Source of the DNA: Leisingera thetidis
GTDB taxonomy: Bacteria > Pseudomonadota > Alphaproteobacteria > Rhodobacterales > Rhodobacteraceae
NCBI RefSeq assembly: GCF_025857195.1
Contig: NZ_CP109789.1
Coordinates: 124,001 to 188,000 of the forward strand
Length of the DNA: 64,000 bases
Direction of reading: 5' to 3'
The notes under the pieces are model-generated. The model had not been told where the DNA came from and did no database searches. It saw nothing but the letters and a program-made list of their open reading frames with translations. Shown piece after piece: positions 26,265-35,709 of this stretch (position 1 is the first letter of the stretch; each line of letters starts with the position of its first letter). The translations under genes were made by a program, and so were the position numbers.

Positions 26265-28334
26265 ATGTTGCGTTCCACCACACCGCCCGCGTCCCTGGAC
26301 GCATTGTTCACGCCAAAATCCATCGCTCTGGTAGGCGTATCCAACAAGCCGGGATCCTACGGCCAAGCCATGGATACGATGTGCCGCAGCGGGGGCTACG
26401 CGGAGCGGATCATGCGGGTGAATCCCCGGCTGGCGCAGCCTGGGGCCGGAATCTATGCCGCGTTGGCGGACCTGCCGGAGATCCCCGATCATGTTGTCCT
26501 CGGCGTCGCCACCGACCGGGTCGAGGCTGCCACGGACGAGGCCTTGGCGTCCGGCGCGCGCGCAATCACGATCTTTGCAGAATGCCCCGATACCGCCATG
26601 CGCCAAAGGCTCGGCGACAAGGTCCGGGCGGCAGGTGCTGTGCTCTGCGGCCCCAACAGCATGGGGCTGCATGAACTGACAGGCGGTCTGCGCATTTCGC
26701 CTTTCCCCGCGCCGCTGGACCGCAAGGCGGGAGGAATCGGTCTTATCGCGCAATCGGGCTCCATTCTTGGGGCGCTGGTGAACAATGCCCCCCAGCTGCG
26801 GTTTTCCCAGGCGGTGAGCACTGGCTCGGAAACCGTGACCACCGCAGCGGATTATCTGGGCTGGATGGCCGCGCGCCCGGAAACCACATGCATAGGACTT
26901 TTCCTTGAAACCGTTCGCGATCCGGATGGCTTCATGCAGGCATTGCAGACGGCGTCGGGGAAGGACATTCCCGTTGTGATCCTGAAGGTCGGGCGGTCCG
27001 CGCTGGGAGCCCGGATGGCGATTTCTCACACCGGCGCGATGGTGGGGGACGACGCCGTGTTCCGGGCGATGGCCCGGCGCCATGGCGCGCATCTGGCCGG
27101 GACCGTTGACGAAATGGCCGCCATGCTGGCGGTGTTTTCCCAAGGGCGCAGAGCCCCGGCAACCGGACTGGCCTCGATCCACGATTCCGGGGGCGAGCGC
27201 GAACTGATTGCGGATCTCGCCGAAACAGCCGGGTTGCATTTTGCGGATCTGAGCGCCGCCACCCGAACCGCCATGCAGAAGGTTCTCGAACCGGGTGTGG
27301 CCGCCGAAAACCCGCTGGATGCCTGGGCCACGGGACGTAATGCGCAAAGCAGTTTTGCCGGGGCTACGCGCGCCATGATGGCAGATCCCGAAGTGGGAGT
27401 CGGGCTGTATGTGCTGAACTGGCGGGACAATTACGAGCTGCACGCCATGCATGAGCGGGCGCTCTCGGCTGCCTTTGCCGGGGTGGACAAGCCGCTTTTC
27501 GCCGTCTCCAATTACGCCTTGAGCGATCACAAGGCGCTTGCCGCCCGCCTCGCCAGCCATGGGATTCCGCTGATCGGCGGGCTGCAAAATGCGCTGTCCG
27601 CGGTCAAAGCTCTGGTTTCTCATCAGCCGATGGCCGCGCGGGCACTCCCGCCGGAGTCCAATCCCGCTGCCGAGGGCTGGCGGGACAGGCTTTCTGCTGC
27701 TGAGTGGATTGGTGAGGCTGAGGGCTACGCGTTGTTCGCAAGCTACGGGATCGCTGTTCCCCGTCATGGACTCGCCCGCAGCCGGGAAGAGGCGCTGGCA
27801 ATTGCGCAGGACATTTCCGGGCCGGTCATCCTCAAGACGGCGAAACCCAAACTGTCGCACAAATCCGACGTGGGCGGCGTGCGCCCGGGGCTGGCCACGC
27901 CCGAGGCCATTGCCGCCGCCTATGACGACATGGCGGAGCGGTTGTCGCCTGATGCGCTGGTTGCGCAGATGCTCGCGCCGGGCAGCGAATGGTCGCTGGG
28001 CGCAGTGAACGATCCGCATTTCGGCCCGGTGGTCCGCATTGCGCCCGGCGGCCTGCTGGTGGATCTCATGCCGGAACAGGCGTTGCTGCTGGCCCCGTTC
28101 TCCGCCGAAGAGGCCCGCGCCGCCATCCTGTCGCTGCGCGCGTCCATCACCCTCTCCGGCTACAGGGGGCAGCCGCCCAAAGCGCTTGACGCGCTGGCAC
28201 AGAACGCCGCGGCCTTGTCGCGGCTGGCCTGGGACCTGCGCGACGTGCTGGCCGAGGCCGAAATCAATCCGGTGATCGTGGGAGAAGCCGGAGCAACAGC
28301 TGCTGACGCCGTCATTCGGACGCGCAACGCCTAA
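26265..28334 (+). CDS. Acyl-CoA synthetase, NDP-forming (acetate-CoA ligase family)
   Basis: 689 residues with the fused architecture of this family: CoA-binding domain (residues about 10-140, FTPKSIALVGVSNKPGSYG), succinyl-CoA-ligase-like domains (about 150-460, with the phosphohistidine motif ISHTGAMVGDD), and an ATP-grasp domain at the C-terminus (GPVILKTAKPKLSHKSDVGG). These enzymes make acyl-CoA from an acid, CoA and ATP, releasing ADP and phosphate. The acid is unknown. The following gene, 25 bp away, is a peptide-type ABC binding protein, so uptake and activation of one compound is plausible. Confidence 0.9.
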   Translation: MLRSTTPPASLDALFTPKSIALVGVSNKPGSYGQAMDTMCRSGGYAERIMRVNPRLAQPGAGIYAALADLPEIPDHVVLGVATDRVEAATDEALASGARAITIFAECPDTAMRQRLGDKVRAAGAVLCGPNSMGLHELTGGLRISPFPAPLDRKAGGIGLIAQSGSILGALVNNAPQLRFSQAVSTGSETVTTAADYLGWMAARPETTCIGLFLETVRDPDGFMQALQTASGKDIPVVILKVGRSALGARMAISHTGAMVGDDAVFRAMARRHGAHLAGTVDEMAAMLAVFSQGRRAPATGLASIHDSGGERELIADLAETAGLHFADLSAATRTAMQKVLEPGVAAENPLDAWATGRNAQSSFAGATRAMMADPEVGVGLYVLNWRDNYELHAMHERALSAAFAGVDKPLFAVSNYALSDHKALAARLASHGIPLIGGLQNALSAVKALVSHQPMAARALPPESNPAAEGWRDRLSAAEWIGEAEGYALFASYGIAVPRHGLARSREEALAIAQDISGPVILKTAKPKLSHKSDVGGVRPGLATPEAIAAAYDDMAERLSPDALVAQMLAPGSEWSLGAVNDPHFGPVVRIAPGGLLVDLMPEQALLLAPFSAEEARAAILSLRASITLSGYRGQPPKALDALAQNAAALSRLAWDLRDVLAEAEINPVIVGEAGATAADAVIRTRNA

Positions 28335-28359
28335 TCAGTCAGAAATCAGGGAGGACACC

Positions 28360-30027
28360 ATGAAATTCTACAAATCCGGACAGGACAAGCTTCCGGCCGC
28401 GCTCAAACGCATGAGGCGCGAGGCACAATACTCGGATGACGAGATCCATCGGCGCGAGTTTCTGGCCCTGGCCAGCGCCTTTGGCGCAACGTCCGCCACG
28501 GCTTATGGCATGCTGGGCATGGCCCGCCCGGCAATGGCGGAAACGCCGAGCCGGGGCGGCACCCTGCGTGTGGGTCAGCCGCTTTTGGCAGGCAAGGACC
28601 CGCGCACATGGGATGGCATCAATATTCAGGCAAATGTTGCCCGTGGCTGGCTGGAATACCTGGTGCGCTACACCCATGACTACACCTTTGAGCCTTATCT
28701 GTTGGAAGGCTGGGAACTGTCCGAGGACGCGACGACCTATGTCTTGCGTGTCCGCCCGGGTGTCACATGGCACAACGGCGAAGCGCTGACCGCCGCCCAT
28801 GTCGCCGCCAATATCGAAGGCTGGTGCGATGGCACGGTCGAGGGAAATTCCATGGCGTCGCGCCTGTCCAACCTCGTCGATCCCGACACCGGCAAGGCTG
28901 CCGCAGGCGCGATCGAGGTTGTCGATGACATGACCGTGCGGCTGAACCTCCGCGCCGCCGATATCTCGATCATCCCCAGCATCTCTGACTACCCGGCAGC
29001 GGTCGTGCATCCCAGCCGCATCGGCGCCGATCCGTTCTCCGACCCGATGGGCACCGGACCTTACAAGCTGGAAGAATTCTCAGCCGGCGATCGTGCAATC
29101 GTGGTGCGCGCCGAGGGCCATACCTGGTGGAAGGAAGGCAATGGCGCCTGGCTCGACCGGGTGGAGTATATCGATTACGGCACCGACCAGAACGCGATCC
29201 TCGCTGCGTTCGAATCCGAGGAAATCGACATCAATTACGAAACCAGTGGAGACTTCGTGCCGCTCCTCACGGGTGTCGGGCTGGTTGAGCACGAGGCTGT
29301 AACGGCCTCAACCATCGTGATCCGCACCAACCAGAAAACCGAGGTGGACGGCAACCGCCCCTATGCAGACGTGCGGGTGCGCAAGGCGCTGGCGCTGGCG
29401 GTCGATAATTCGACGATCCTGGAACTGGGTAATGCAGGTCTCGGAAAGCCTGCGGAAAACCACCACGTGGGGCCAATGCATCCCGAATTTTCCGAGCTGC
29501 CCCCGGTCGGCCGCGATGTCGAGGCTGCGCGCGCACTGATGGAAGAAGCTGGAATGCTGGATTACGAGCATGAGCTGATCTCCCTCGAAGACGGGTTCCG
29601 CCGCGACACGGGCGATGCCACGGCAGCCCAGCTGCGCGATGCAGGTCTCAAAGTCAGGCGCACAGTGGTCCCCGGTGCAACTTTCTGGAATTCCTGGGCG
29701 GAATTCCCGTTTTCCGTCTCCGCGTGGGGGCACCGTCCGCTGGGCGTGCAGATCTATGCGCTGGCCTATAAATCCGGGGTTCCATGGAACGAGACAGGCT
29801 TTTCCAATGCCGAGTTCGACGAGGGCCTGACCAAGGCGCTGGCCACAGTGGATATCGAAGAGCGCCGGAAAATCATGGCCCGCCTGATGCAGATCATGCA
29901 GGATGAAGGCGTGATCATCCAGCCGTATTGGCGGTCAATCTACAATCACACGCGGCCGCATGTGAAAGGCGCCAGAATGCATCAGGCCTTTGAGCTGCAT
30001 CTGGATCAGATCTGGGTGGAAGGCTGA
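28360..30027 (+). CDS. ABC transporter substrate-binding protein, peptide/nickel family (SBP_bac_5)
   Basis: 555 residues; ATG with AGGGAGGACACC upstream. The N-terminus carries a twin-arginine signal (RREFLALASAFGATSATA, residues about 28-45, cleavage probably after AMA), so it is exported folded. The mature part has family 5 features (GGTLRVGQPL, FEPYLLEGWELSEDATTYVL, RPGVTWHNGEALTAAHVAANI). It should deliver a peptide-like or amphiphilic ligand to an inner-membrane permease, but no permease or ATPase gene follows. A hairpin terminator lies at 30055-30077. Only a shredded ABC ATPase at 4640-4859 is near. Confidence 0.92.
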   Translation: MKFYKSGQDKLPAALKRMRREAQYSDDEIHRREFLALASAFGATSATAYGMLGMARPAMAETPSRGGTLRVGQPLLAGKDPRTWDGINIQANVARGWLEYLVRYTHDYTFEPYLLEGWELSEDATTYVLRVRPGVTWHNGEALTAAHVAANIEGWCDGTVEGNSMASRLSNLVDPDTGKAAAGAIEVVDDMTVRLNLRAADISIIPSISDYPAAVVHPSRIGADPFSDPMGTGPYKLEEFSAGDRAIVVRAEGHTWWKEGNGAWLDRVEYIDYGTDQNAILAAFESEEIDINYETSGDFVPLLTGVGLVEHEAVTASTIVIRTNQKTEVDGNRPYADVRVRKALALAVDNSTILELGNAGLGKPAENHHVGPMHPEFSELPPVGRDVEAARALMEEAGMLDYEHELISLEDGFRRDTGDATAAQLRDAGLKVRRTVVPGATFWNSWAEFPFSVSAWGHRPLGVQIYALAYKSGVPWNETGFSNAEFDEGLTKALATVDIEERRKIMARLMQIMQDEGVIIQPYWRSIYNHTRPHVKGARMHQAFELHLDQIWVEG

Positions 30028-30054
30028 TCACACCCAGGAATGCATCTATAAGGC

Positions 30055-30077
30055 GGGGCGCGGGAAAACTGCGCCCC
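30055..30077 (+). terminator. Terminator hairpin after the binding-protein gene
   Basis: GGGGCGC (30055-30061) and GCGCCCC (30071-30077) with a 9-base loop, 27 bp past the stop, followed by TCTCTGT. It would end the LysR-ligase-binding protein unit. Confidence 0.6.
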
Positions 30078-30497
30078 TCTCTGTGCCTGTCTCAGAAAGT
30101 GCCTTGATCTTGCCAAACAGCGAGCGGCAGGTTCGTCCTGCCTTTGGGTCTGCAGACAATTGCAGCCGCTGCGCCCGAAATGAATGTCAGAAATTACGGG
30201 CCGCGCTGCAGTATTTAGCAGCCGCAGCGAAATCGCGCGAGTAATGTCGGCCCTTTGTGGACATTTATCGGATATCGTTGATGCCGCACCGCGGCCCGTC
30301 ATAGGAGACCTCCACTGTGCGTACGAGATCTGTCGTTTTGGATCTGCTGCCACCAGCGATAGGTGAATTTTCAGAAAACCAAGGCTAACTTCCGGTTGCA
30401 ATTTTCTGCGGGGCAATCGAGCCACATAAAGGTTAGCTGCCAGAGTGGCGGCATTCCTGGATTTGGCCGTCGTAAAACCGATGCCATTGGTCAGGAA
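30078..30497. other. Intergenic tract between converging operons
   Basis: About 420 bp without a gene. It contains short GC-rich motifs (GGGCCGCGCTGC near 30200) like those in the dispersed repeats at 23542 and 60819. Confidence 0.4.
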
Positions 30498-31466
30498 TTA
30501 GCCTCCACTCGCCCCGGGCACATTCACATAGAGGGCATATACCGACCGGCTGGCGGCCATGAACAGTCGGCTGTTGGCGCGGCCGCCGAAGCAGAGGTTG
30601 GCACAGCGCTCTGGCAGGGCGATGCGTCCGATCGGGGTGCCATCCGGTGCAAATATCATCACGCCGTCCAATTCGCTGTCACCCATGCCCCAGCCGCACC
30701 AGAGGTTGCCGTCGGCGTCCACGCGGAACCCGTCCGGAGTTCCCGCGCCCGCATCGATCAGAACCTGCTTGCCGGTCAGCGGCGCGCCGGCCTCCCCGAC
30801 ATCATAGGCCAGGATCTTCCGGGCCGGGACACCGCGGGATTCGACAATGTAGAGCTTTGATTCATCCGGCGAAAATGCCAGCCCATTGGGGCCAAGAACG
30901 TCATCGGCCACAACCGACAGCTGCCCGCTATCCGGATCCAGCCGGTAGACATTCTGCCCCAGTTCCGGGGAGGCCTTATGACCTTCGTAATTGCCCTGGA
31001 TGCCAAACGGCGGATCGGTGAACCAGATGCTGCCATCGGACTTGACGATGACATCATTGGGCGAATTCAGGCGTTTGCCGCCAAAGGCGTCTGCCAGCAC
31101 GGCAATCGTGCCATCGTATTCGGTGCGCGTCACGCGGCGGCCGCCATGTTCGCAGGTAACCAGCCGACCCTGCCGGTCCCGGGTCTGGCCATTGGCGAAA
31201 CCCGACGGCTCGCGGAAGGCCGAAACCTGGCCGGTCACCTCGTCCCAGCGCATGATCCGGTTGTTGGGAATATCGCTCCACAGAAGGTAGCGCCCGTCGC
31301 CGAACCAGACGGGCCCCTCCGACCAGCGGCAGCCGGTTGCCAGCCGTTCAACACCGGCCAGTGGCAGCTTGTATTTGTCGAACCGCGGATCAAGCGAAAT
31401 GACCGAAGGGTCGGGATAGCGCGCTGCCGGGCGCCAGCCGGTCGGGTCGTCGTGGATGCCGGACAT
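30498..31466 (-). CDS. SMP-30/gluconolactonase-family sugar lactonase
   Basis: 322 residues. A six-bladed propeller family; visible are SEGPVWFGDGRYLLWSDIPN (metal Glu), RLVTCEHGGRRVTR, LNSPNDVIVKSDGSIWFTDP (metal Asn) and GTPDGFRVDADGNLWCG (metal Asp). These enzymes open aldonolactones or aldarolactones. Uronate dehydrogenase makes such a lactone, so hydrolysis of its product fits. Last gene of the minus-strand sugar-acid operon, 36 bp after garD. Confidence 0.85.
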   Translation of the reverse strand: MSGIHDDPTGWRPAARYPDPSVISLDPRFDKYKLPLAGVERLATGCRWSEGPVWFGDGRYLLWSDIPNNRIMRWDEVTGQVSAFREPSGFANGQTRDRQGRLVTCEHGGRRVTRTEYDGTIAVLADAFGGKRLNSPNDVIVKSDGSIWFTDPPFGIQGNYEGHKASPELGQNVYRLDPDSGQLSVVADDVLGPNGLAFSPDESKLYIVESRGVPARKILAYDVGEAGAPLTGKQVLIDAGAGTPDGFRVDADGNLWCGWGMGDSELDGVMIFAPDGTPIGRIALPERCANLCFGGRANSRLFMAASRSVYALYVNVPGASGG

Positions 31467-31502
31467 GGGCAGTCCTCACTTCTTGAGCTGTTCGGGAAGC
31501 CC

Positions 31503-33041
31503 CTATGTGACGGGACCGGGGTTAAACAGGGCCAGCTGGTTGCTCACGCCGAGTGTTTCCGCGCAGGTTTTTTCGCCGCTGGCAACAGTGAGAATCCTGT
31601 CGAAAATTGCCTGTCCCATGGTCTCGACCGTTTCGCCCGCGGTGATAATCCGGCCGGCATCAATGTCCATTAGGTCATGCCAGCGCCGCGCCAGATCGCT
31701 GCGTGTGGCCACCTTGAGGACGGGAACTTCGGACAGGGAATAGGGTGTTCCGCGCCCGGTGGTGAAGACATGCACATTCATGCCCGCCGCCAGCTGTAGC
31801 GTGCCGCAAATGAAATCCGAGGCCGGTGTGGCGGCAAAGAGCAGCCCCTTGCCCGCAGCACGTGCGCCGGGCGGGACAACACCGCTGATCGGCATGGAGC
31901 CGGATTTGACAATCGATCCCATGGCCTTTTCGACGATATTCGACAGACCGCCCTTCTTGTTGCCTGGCGAAGTATTGGCGCTGCGGTCCGACTGGCCGGC
32001 CGCAAGATAGCGGTCATACCAGGCCATCTGGGTGATCAGATCTGCGGCCACTTCCGCAGAGGCAGCGCGGCTCACAAGCTGGTCGATCCCGTCGCGGACC
32101 TCGGTCACTTCGGAGAACAAGACCGTGCCCCCGGCCCGCACGATCAGGTCAGCGGCATGGCCCAGGGCCGGATTGGCCGTCACACCGGACAGCGCATCAC
32201 TGCCGCCGCATTGCAGCCCGATCACCAGGTCCGATGCAGGGCAGGTTTCCCGCCGCCGCCGGTCAAGCTGCGTCAGATGCAACGCCGCAGTTTCCATGAT
32301 GTGGCGCACCATAGCCTCAAAACCTATGTGGCTTTCATCCTGAAGGGTGACAAGGCTTGGCCCGCCGGGCTGTGCAGAGCCGCCGAAGGCTTCGGGGAAC
32401 AGCAGCTTGGGCTGCAGCTTCTCGCAGCCCAGGCTGACAACCATTGTGGACCCGGCGAAATTGGGGTTGCGGGCGATGTTCTGCAGCGTCCGGACCGGGA
32501 CCTCGGCACCGGGGGCGTTGATCGCTACGCCGCAGCCATAGGTGTGATCCAGCGCCACCACGTCATCCACATTCGGATATCGAGGCAGCATCTCCCGCCG
32601 GATCCGCTCAACCGCATGCCCCACCACACCTGATACGCATTGAACGGTGTTGGTTATGGCAAGAATGTTGCGGGTGCCTACGGTGTCGTCGGCATTTTTG
32701 AAGCCCTGGAAGGTATACCCTTCAAGCGGAGCAACTTCGCCTGTTCCGCCTGCCTCGGCCACCAGGCTGCCCAGGTCCGGCGGCGGCGGCATATCCAGGG
32801 AGGTCTCGTTGATCCAGGCGCCCGCCGGGATCAACGCTTTGGCATAGCCGATCACCACCCCGTAGCGCCGCACCGGCGCGCCCGATGCGTGATCCGTCAG
32901 GGCAACCTTATGCGCTTGCGGCACGCGGTCCCGCAGCGTCACCCCCTCAACCCTGGTTCCGGCCGGCAGCCCTTCCGCATTGGCAACAATGGCCACAGTA
33001 TCGGCGGGATGCATCCGGATGAGCCGTGCGGCACCGCTCAT
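31503..33041 (-). CDS. garD: Galactarate dehydratase-like enzyme (UxaA/GarD family)
   Basis: 512 residues, the usual length for GarD. An N-terminal SAF-type domain ([20 protein letters not shown]) precedes the large catalytic region with [44 protein letters not shown] and [21 protein letters not shown]. The conserved Cys residues fit the metal or cluster site of the family. It dehydrates an aldarate to 5-keto-4-deoxyglucarate. Altronate dehydratase is the alternative, but adjacent GarL- and GarR-like genes support the aldarate role. Three bases separate it from the garR stop. Confidence 0.85.
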   Translation of the reverse strand: MSGAARLIRMHPADTVAIVANAEGLPAGTRVEGVTLRDRVPQAHKVALTDHASGAPVRRYGVVIGYAKALIPAGAWINETSLDMPPPPDLGSLVAEAGGTGEVAPLEGYTFQGFKNADDTVGTRNILAITNTVQCVSGVVGHAVERIRREMLPRYPNVDDVVALDHTYGCGVAINAPGAEVPVRTLQNIARNPNFAGSTMVVSLGCEKLQPKLLFPEAFGGSAQPGGPSLVTLQDESHIGFEAMVRHIMETAALHLTQLDRRRRETCPASDLVIGLQCGGSDALSGVTANPALGHAADLIVRAGGTVLFSEVTEVRDGIDQLVSRAASAEVAADLITQMAWYDRYLAAGQSDRSANTSPGNKKGGLSNIVEKAMGSIVKSGSMPISGVVPPGARAAGKGLLFAATPASDFICGTLQLAAGMNVHVFTTGRGTPYSLSEVPVLKVATRSDLARRWHDLMDIDAGRIITAGETVETMGQAIFDRILTVASGEKTCAETLGVSNQLALFNPGPVT

Positions 33042-33044
33042 GGC

Positions 33045-33932
33045 TTACTCCTCTGCAACGCGATGGTTCGACATCAGCTCAAGCGCGCGCACCATGGCCG
33101 AATGGTCCCAGGCGGCACCGCCGTTTGCCTCGCAGGTGTTGAACAGCTGCTGGGCCGAGGCTGTATTGGGCAAGCTGACCCCCAGCTGGCGGGCGCTGGA
33201 CAGCGCAAGGCCAAGGTCTTTCTGGTGCAATTCAATGCGGAAGCCCGGATCGAAGGTGCGCTTGATCATCCGCTCGCCATGGATTTCGAGGATCTTGGAC
33301 GAGGCAAACCCGCCCATCAGCGCCTCGCGGACCTTGGCCGGATCGGCACCGGCCTTGGCGGAGAACAGCAAGGCTTCGCTCACGGCTTCGATGTTCAGGG
33401 CCACAATGATCTGGTTGGCTACTTTGCAGGTCTGGCCGTCGCCGACACCGCCTACCCGGGTGATGTTCTGCCCCATCAACTCAAAGAACGGCAGCACCCG
33501 GTCAAAATCCTCCGGGGAGGCGCCGCACATGATGGTCAATGTCCCCGCCTTGGCCCCGACTTCGCCGCCCGACACGGGGGCATCCACATAGCCGCAGCCC
33601 AGATCGCGGATCTTTTGTGCAAACTCCTTGGTGGCAATGGGCGAGATAGAGCTCATGTCGACCACGCATTTGCCGGCGGTCAGCCCGCTGGCGACGCCGG
33701 TTTCGGAGAACAGGACGTCTTCCACATGCGGCGTGTCGGGCACCATAAGGAAGACCGTATCAGCCTTTGCGGCCACCTCGCCGGGGGTAGCACAGGCGAT
33801 GCCTCCGGCCGCCAGTAGGTCCTCGGGTATGCTGCTGCGGGTGTTCAGAAAAACTTCGTTCCCTCCTGCAATCAGCTGCCCTGCCATTGGGGCACCCATA
33901 ATGCCCAGTCCGATGAAACCAACCTTACTCAT
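33045..33932 (-). CDS. garR: Tartronate semialdehyde reductase-like dehydrogenase
   Basis: 295 residues, beta-hydroxyacid dehydrogenase family. N-terminal Rossmann motif GFIGLGIMGAPMAGQL (residues 5-20), substrate-binding DAPVSGGEVGAKAGTLTIM and the catalytic Lys in GDGQTCKVANQI. It reduces tartronate semialdehyde to D-glycerate with NAD(P)H. Neighbours on both sides supply (aldolase) or follow (dehydratase) in the same route, and glycerate 2-kinase is encoded beyond the LacI gene. 3-hydroxyisobutyrate dehydrogenase is the alternative on sequence alone. Confidence 0.88.
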   Translation of the reverse strand: MSKVGFIGLGIMGAPMAGQLIAGGNEVFLNTRSSIPEDLLAAGGIACATPGEVAAKADTVFLMVPDTPHVEDVLFSETGVASGLTAGKCVVDMSSISPIATKEFAQKIRDLGCGYVDAPVSGGEVGAKAGTLTIMCGASPEDFDRVLPFFELMGQNITRVGGVGDGQTCKVANQIIVALNIEAVSEALLFSAKAGADPAKVREALMGGFASSKILEIHGERMIKRTFDPGFRIELHQKDLGLALSSARQLGVSLPNTASAQQLFNTCEANGGAAWDHSAMVRALELMSNHRVAEE

Positions 33933-33958
33933 GTTGCTCTCCTGTAATCTTGAAAATT

Positions 33959-34747
33959 TCAGTATCCGGCACTGTCCTGCACCGCACCGCTACTGCGCAT
34001 CGCCGATAGGATCTGCTGCGACCCGGCGGCCATGAGCCGCGCATCGGAGGAAACAGTGACGAACTGGAACCCCATTTCGATCCGCTTCAGGGCAGCCTCA
34101 GGCGTGCCATTGTGAACACCGGCAATTTTGCCGTGTTCCTTTGCCTTGGCAGCAATGAATTCGATGGCCTCGGCAACCGGCGGATCCACATCGTCGAATG
34201 TGGGGCGGCAGCCAAGAGCCAGGGACAAGTCCGACGGGCCGATATAGACCGCATCCAGGCCTGGCGTGGACAGGATCTCTTCGAGGTTGTCCAGCCCGTC
34301 GCGCGTTTCGATCATGGCGAAGACCGCGACGGTTCCGTTTGCCTGTTCCGGATAGTCCGCACCGCCATACAGCAAGCCGCGGATCGGGCCGAAGCTGCGC
34401 GTGCCATGCGGCGGGTAATGGGTCCAGGCTACAAGCTTTTCGGCATCTTCCCGGGAATTGATCATCGGGCAGATGATCCCGTAGGCACCGGCATCCAATG
34501 CTTTCATTAAATGCCCCGGATCCAGCCAGGGAACCCGCACGACCGGGACCGTATCGGTCGTCGAAACCGCGGTCAGCATCGGCACTGCCGATTGATAATC
34601 AACGACCCCGTGCTGCATGTCGATGGTCAGGGAATCCCAGCCCTGATGCGCCATGGTTTCAGCTGAAAACCCGCTGGGCACTGCCAACCAGCCATTGACT
34701 GCCGCCCCTCCGGAGGCCCAGATTTTCCTCAAACGGTTTCCCCGCAT
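33959..34747 (-). CDS. garL: HpcH/HpaI-family aldolase, 5-keto-4-deoxyglucarate aldolase-like
   Basis: 262 residues, class II TIM barrel. Motifs: TIDMQHGVVDY (catalytic His), VPVVRVPW (substrate Arg), AMIETRDGLDN (metal Glu) and YIGPSDLSLALG (metal Asp). In the aldarate pathway GarL splits 5-keto-4-deoxyglucarate into pyruvate and tartronate semialdehyde. The family also includes enzymes for other keto-deoxy acids. The context, between uronate dehydrogenase and GarR, favours the GarL role. Confidence 0.85.
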   Translation of the reverse strand: MRGNRLRKIWASGGAAVNGWLAVPSGFSAETMAHQGWDSLTIDMQHGVVDYQSAVPMLTAVSTTDTVPVVRVPWLDPGHLMKALDAGAYGIICPMINSREDAEKLVAWTHYPPHGTRSFGPIRGLLYGGADYPEQANGTVAVFAMIETRDGLDNLEEILSTPGLDAVYIGPSDLSLALGCRPTFDDVDPPVAEAIEFIAAKAKEHGKIAGVHNGTPEAALKRIEMGFQFVTVSSDARLMAAGSQQILSAMRSSGAVQDSAGY

Positions 34748-34807
34748 GTCGCTGCCCTTTCCTTGTGGTCACCTGACTGCCTGCCCGGATCTGCCAGGCA
34801 CAGTGCT

Positions 34808-35611
34808 TCAGTCCTCGTGAATTACATCGGTGCAAAACAGCCCGCCCTGATAGATGGCGTCTGCTTCGTCATGTTTCGGTGGTGTCTGTTCGGCATCCAG
34901 CTTGGAGCGGAACTGTTCCGAGCTGTCTTTCGGACTCCAGCCGAGATAACCGGCGGTGCTGTTGTCCCACCAAGTCGAGGCGTTGTCCGACACACCGTAC
35001 AGCACCGGGCAGCCCAGTCGCGGGACGTTGAAAATACGCTCCGCCAGTGCAACCATATCATCCGCGCTTAGCCAGGAAGACATCATCCGGTGGCTCGAGG
35101 GCTCCGGAAAGCAGGAGCCGATGCGCACGCTGGCGGTCTCAATCCCGAACTTGTCGAAATACATGCGCGCCAGGGCTTCGCCGAACACTTTGGACACCGC
35201 ATAAAGCCCGTCAGGCCGCACCGGTGATGTTTCCGCATTGAGCCGCGCCGTCTGTCTGTGAAAGCCGGTCACGTGGTGCGAGCTTGCAAACAGTATCCGC
35301 GGGCGGACCGAGGATTTGCGGGCGCCTTCATACAAGTTGAACATGCCTTCGATATTGGCAGCCTTCACGGTCTCCCAGGACCCTTCAACCGCCTTGCCGC
35401 CCATGTGGATGATGCCATCGCAGCCTTCAACCATTGCCTCAACCGCCGCCTTGTCGTCGAGGTCGCAGAACACGAGCTCTTCGTTCGGGCCTGCTTCGCC
35501 CAGATCCCTTCGGGCACTGACGCGGACGGTTTTGGCCAGGTGGCCAAGCCGCTGTCGGCAAATCGATCCTAGGCTGCCGTTTGCTCCGGTGATGAGCAGT
35601 CTTTCCAACAT
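34808..35611 (-). CDS. udh: Uronate dehydrogenase-like NAD-dependent oxidoreductase
   Basis: 267 residues, extended short-chain dehydrogenase fold. TGANGSLGS (residues 8-16, NAD binding), CDGIIHMGGKAVE, ASSHHVTGFH and the catalytic pair in YAVSKVFGE (Tyr-x3-Lys). Uronate dehydrogenases oxidise galacturonate or glucuronate at C1 to aldarolactones, the entry to the oxidative route. The length and the SSHH motif match the bacterial enzyme well. Confidence 0.85.
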   Translation of the reverse strand: MLERLLITGANGSLGSICRQRLGHLAKTVRVSARRDLGEAGPNEELVFCDLDDKAAVEAMVEGCDGIIHMGGKAVEGSWETVKAANIEGMFNLYEGARKSSVRPRILFASSHHVTGFHRQTARLNAETSPVRPDGLYAVSKVFGEALARMYFDKFGIETASVRIGSCFPEPSSHRMMSSWLSADDMVALAERIFNVPRLGCPVLYGVSDNASTWWDNSTAGYLGWSPKDSSEQFRSKLDAEQTPPKHDEADAIYQGGLFCTDVIHED

Positions 35612-35709
35612 AGAATGGTCCTTTTTAATGGGGCGCCGCGCCGTCAGTCCTCCGGCAGGCGAAAGTGCGGCTGGGCAGAGGCGTCCCCGCCCAGCCTGGC
35701 TTCAGGCCG

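Noticed and set aside
26124..28019. Minus-strand open frame of 631 codons
   Set aside because: Antisense to the acyl-CoA synthetase; His/Arg/Gly-rich with no motifs.
32640..33818. Plus-strand open frame of 392 codons
   Set aside because: Antisense to the garD and garR genes.
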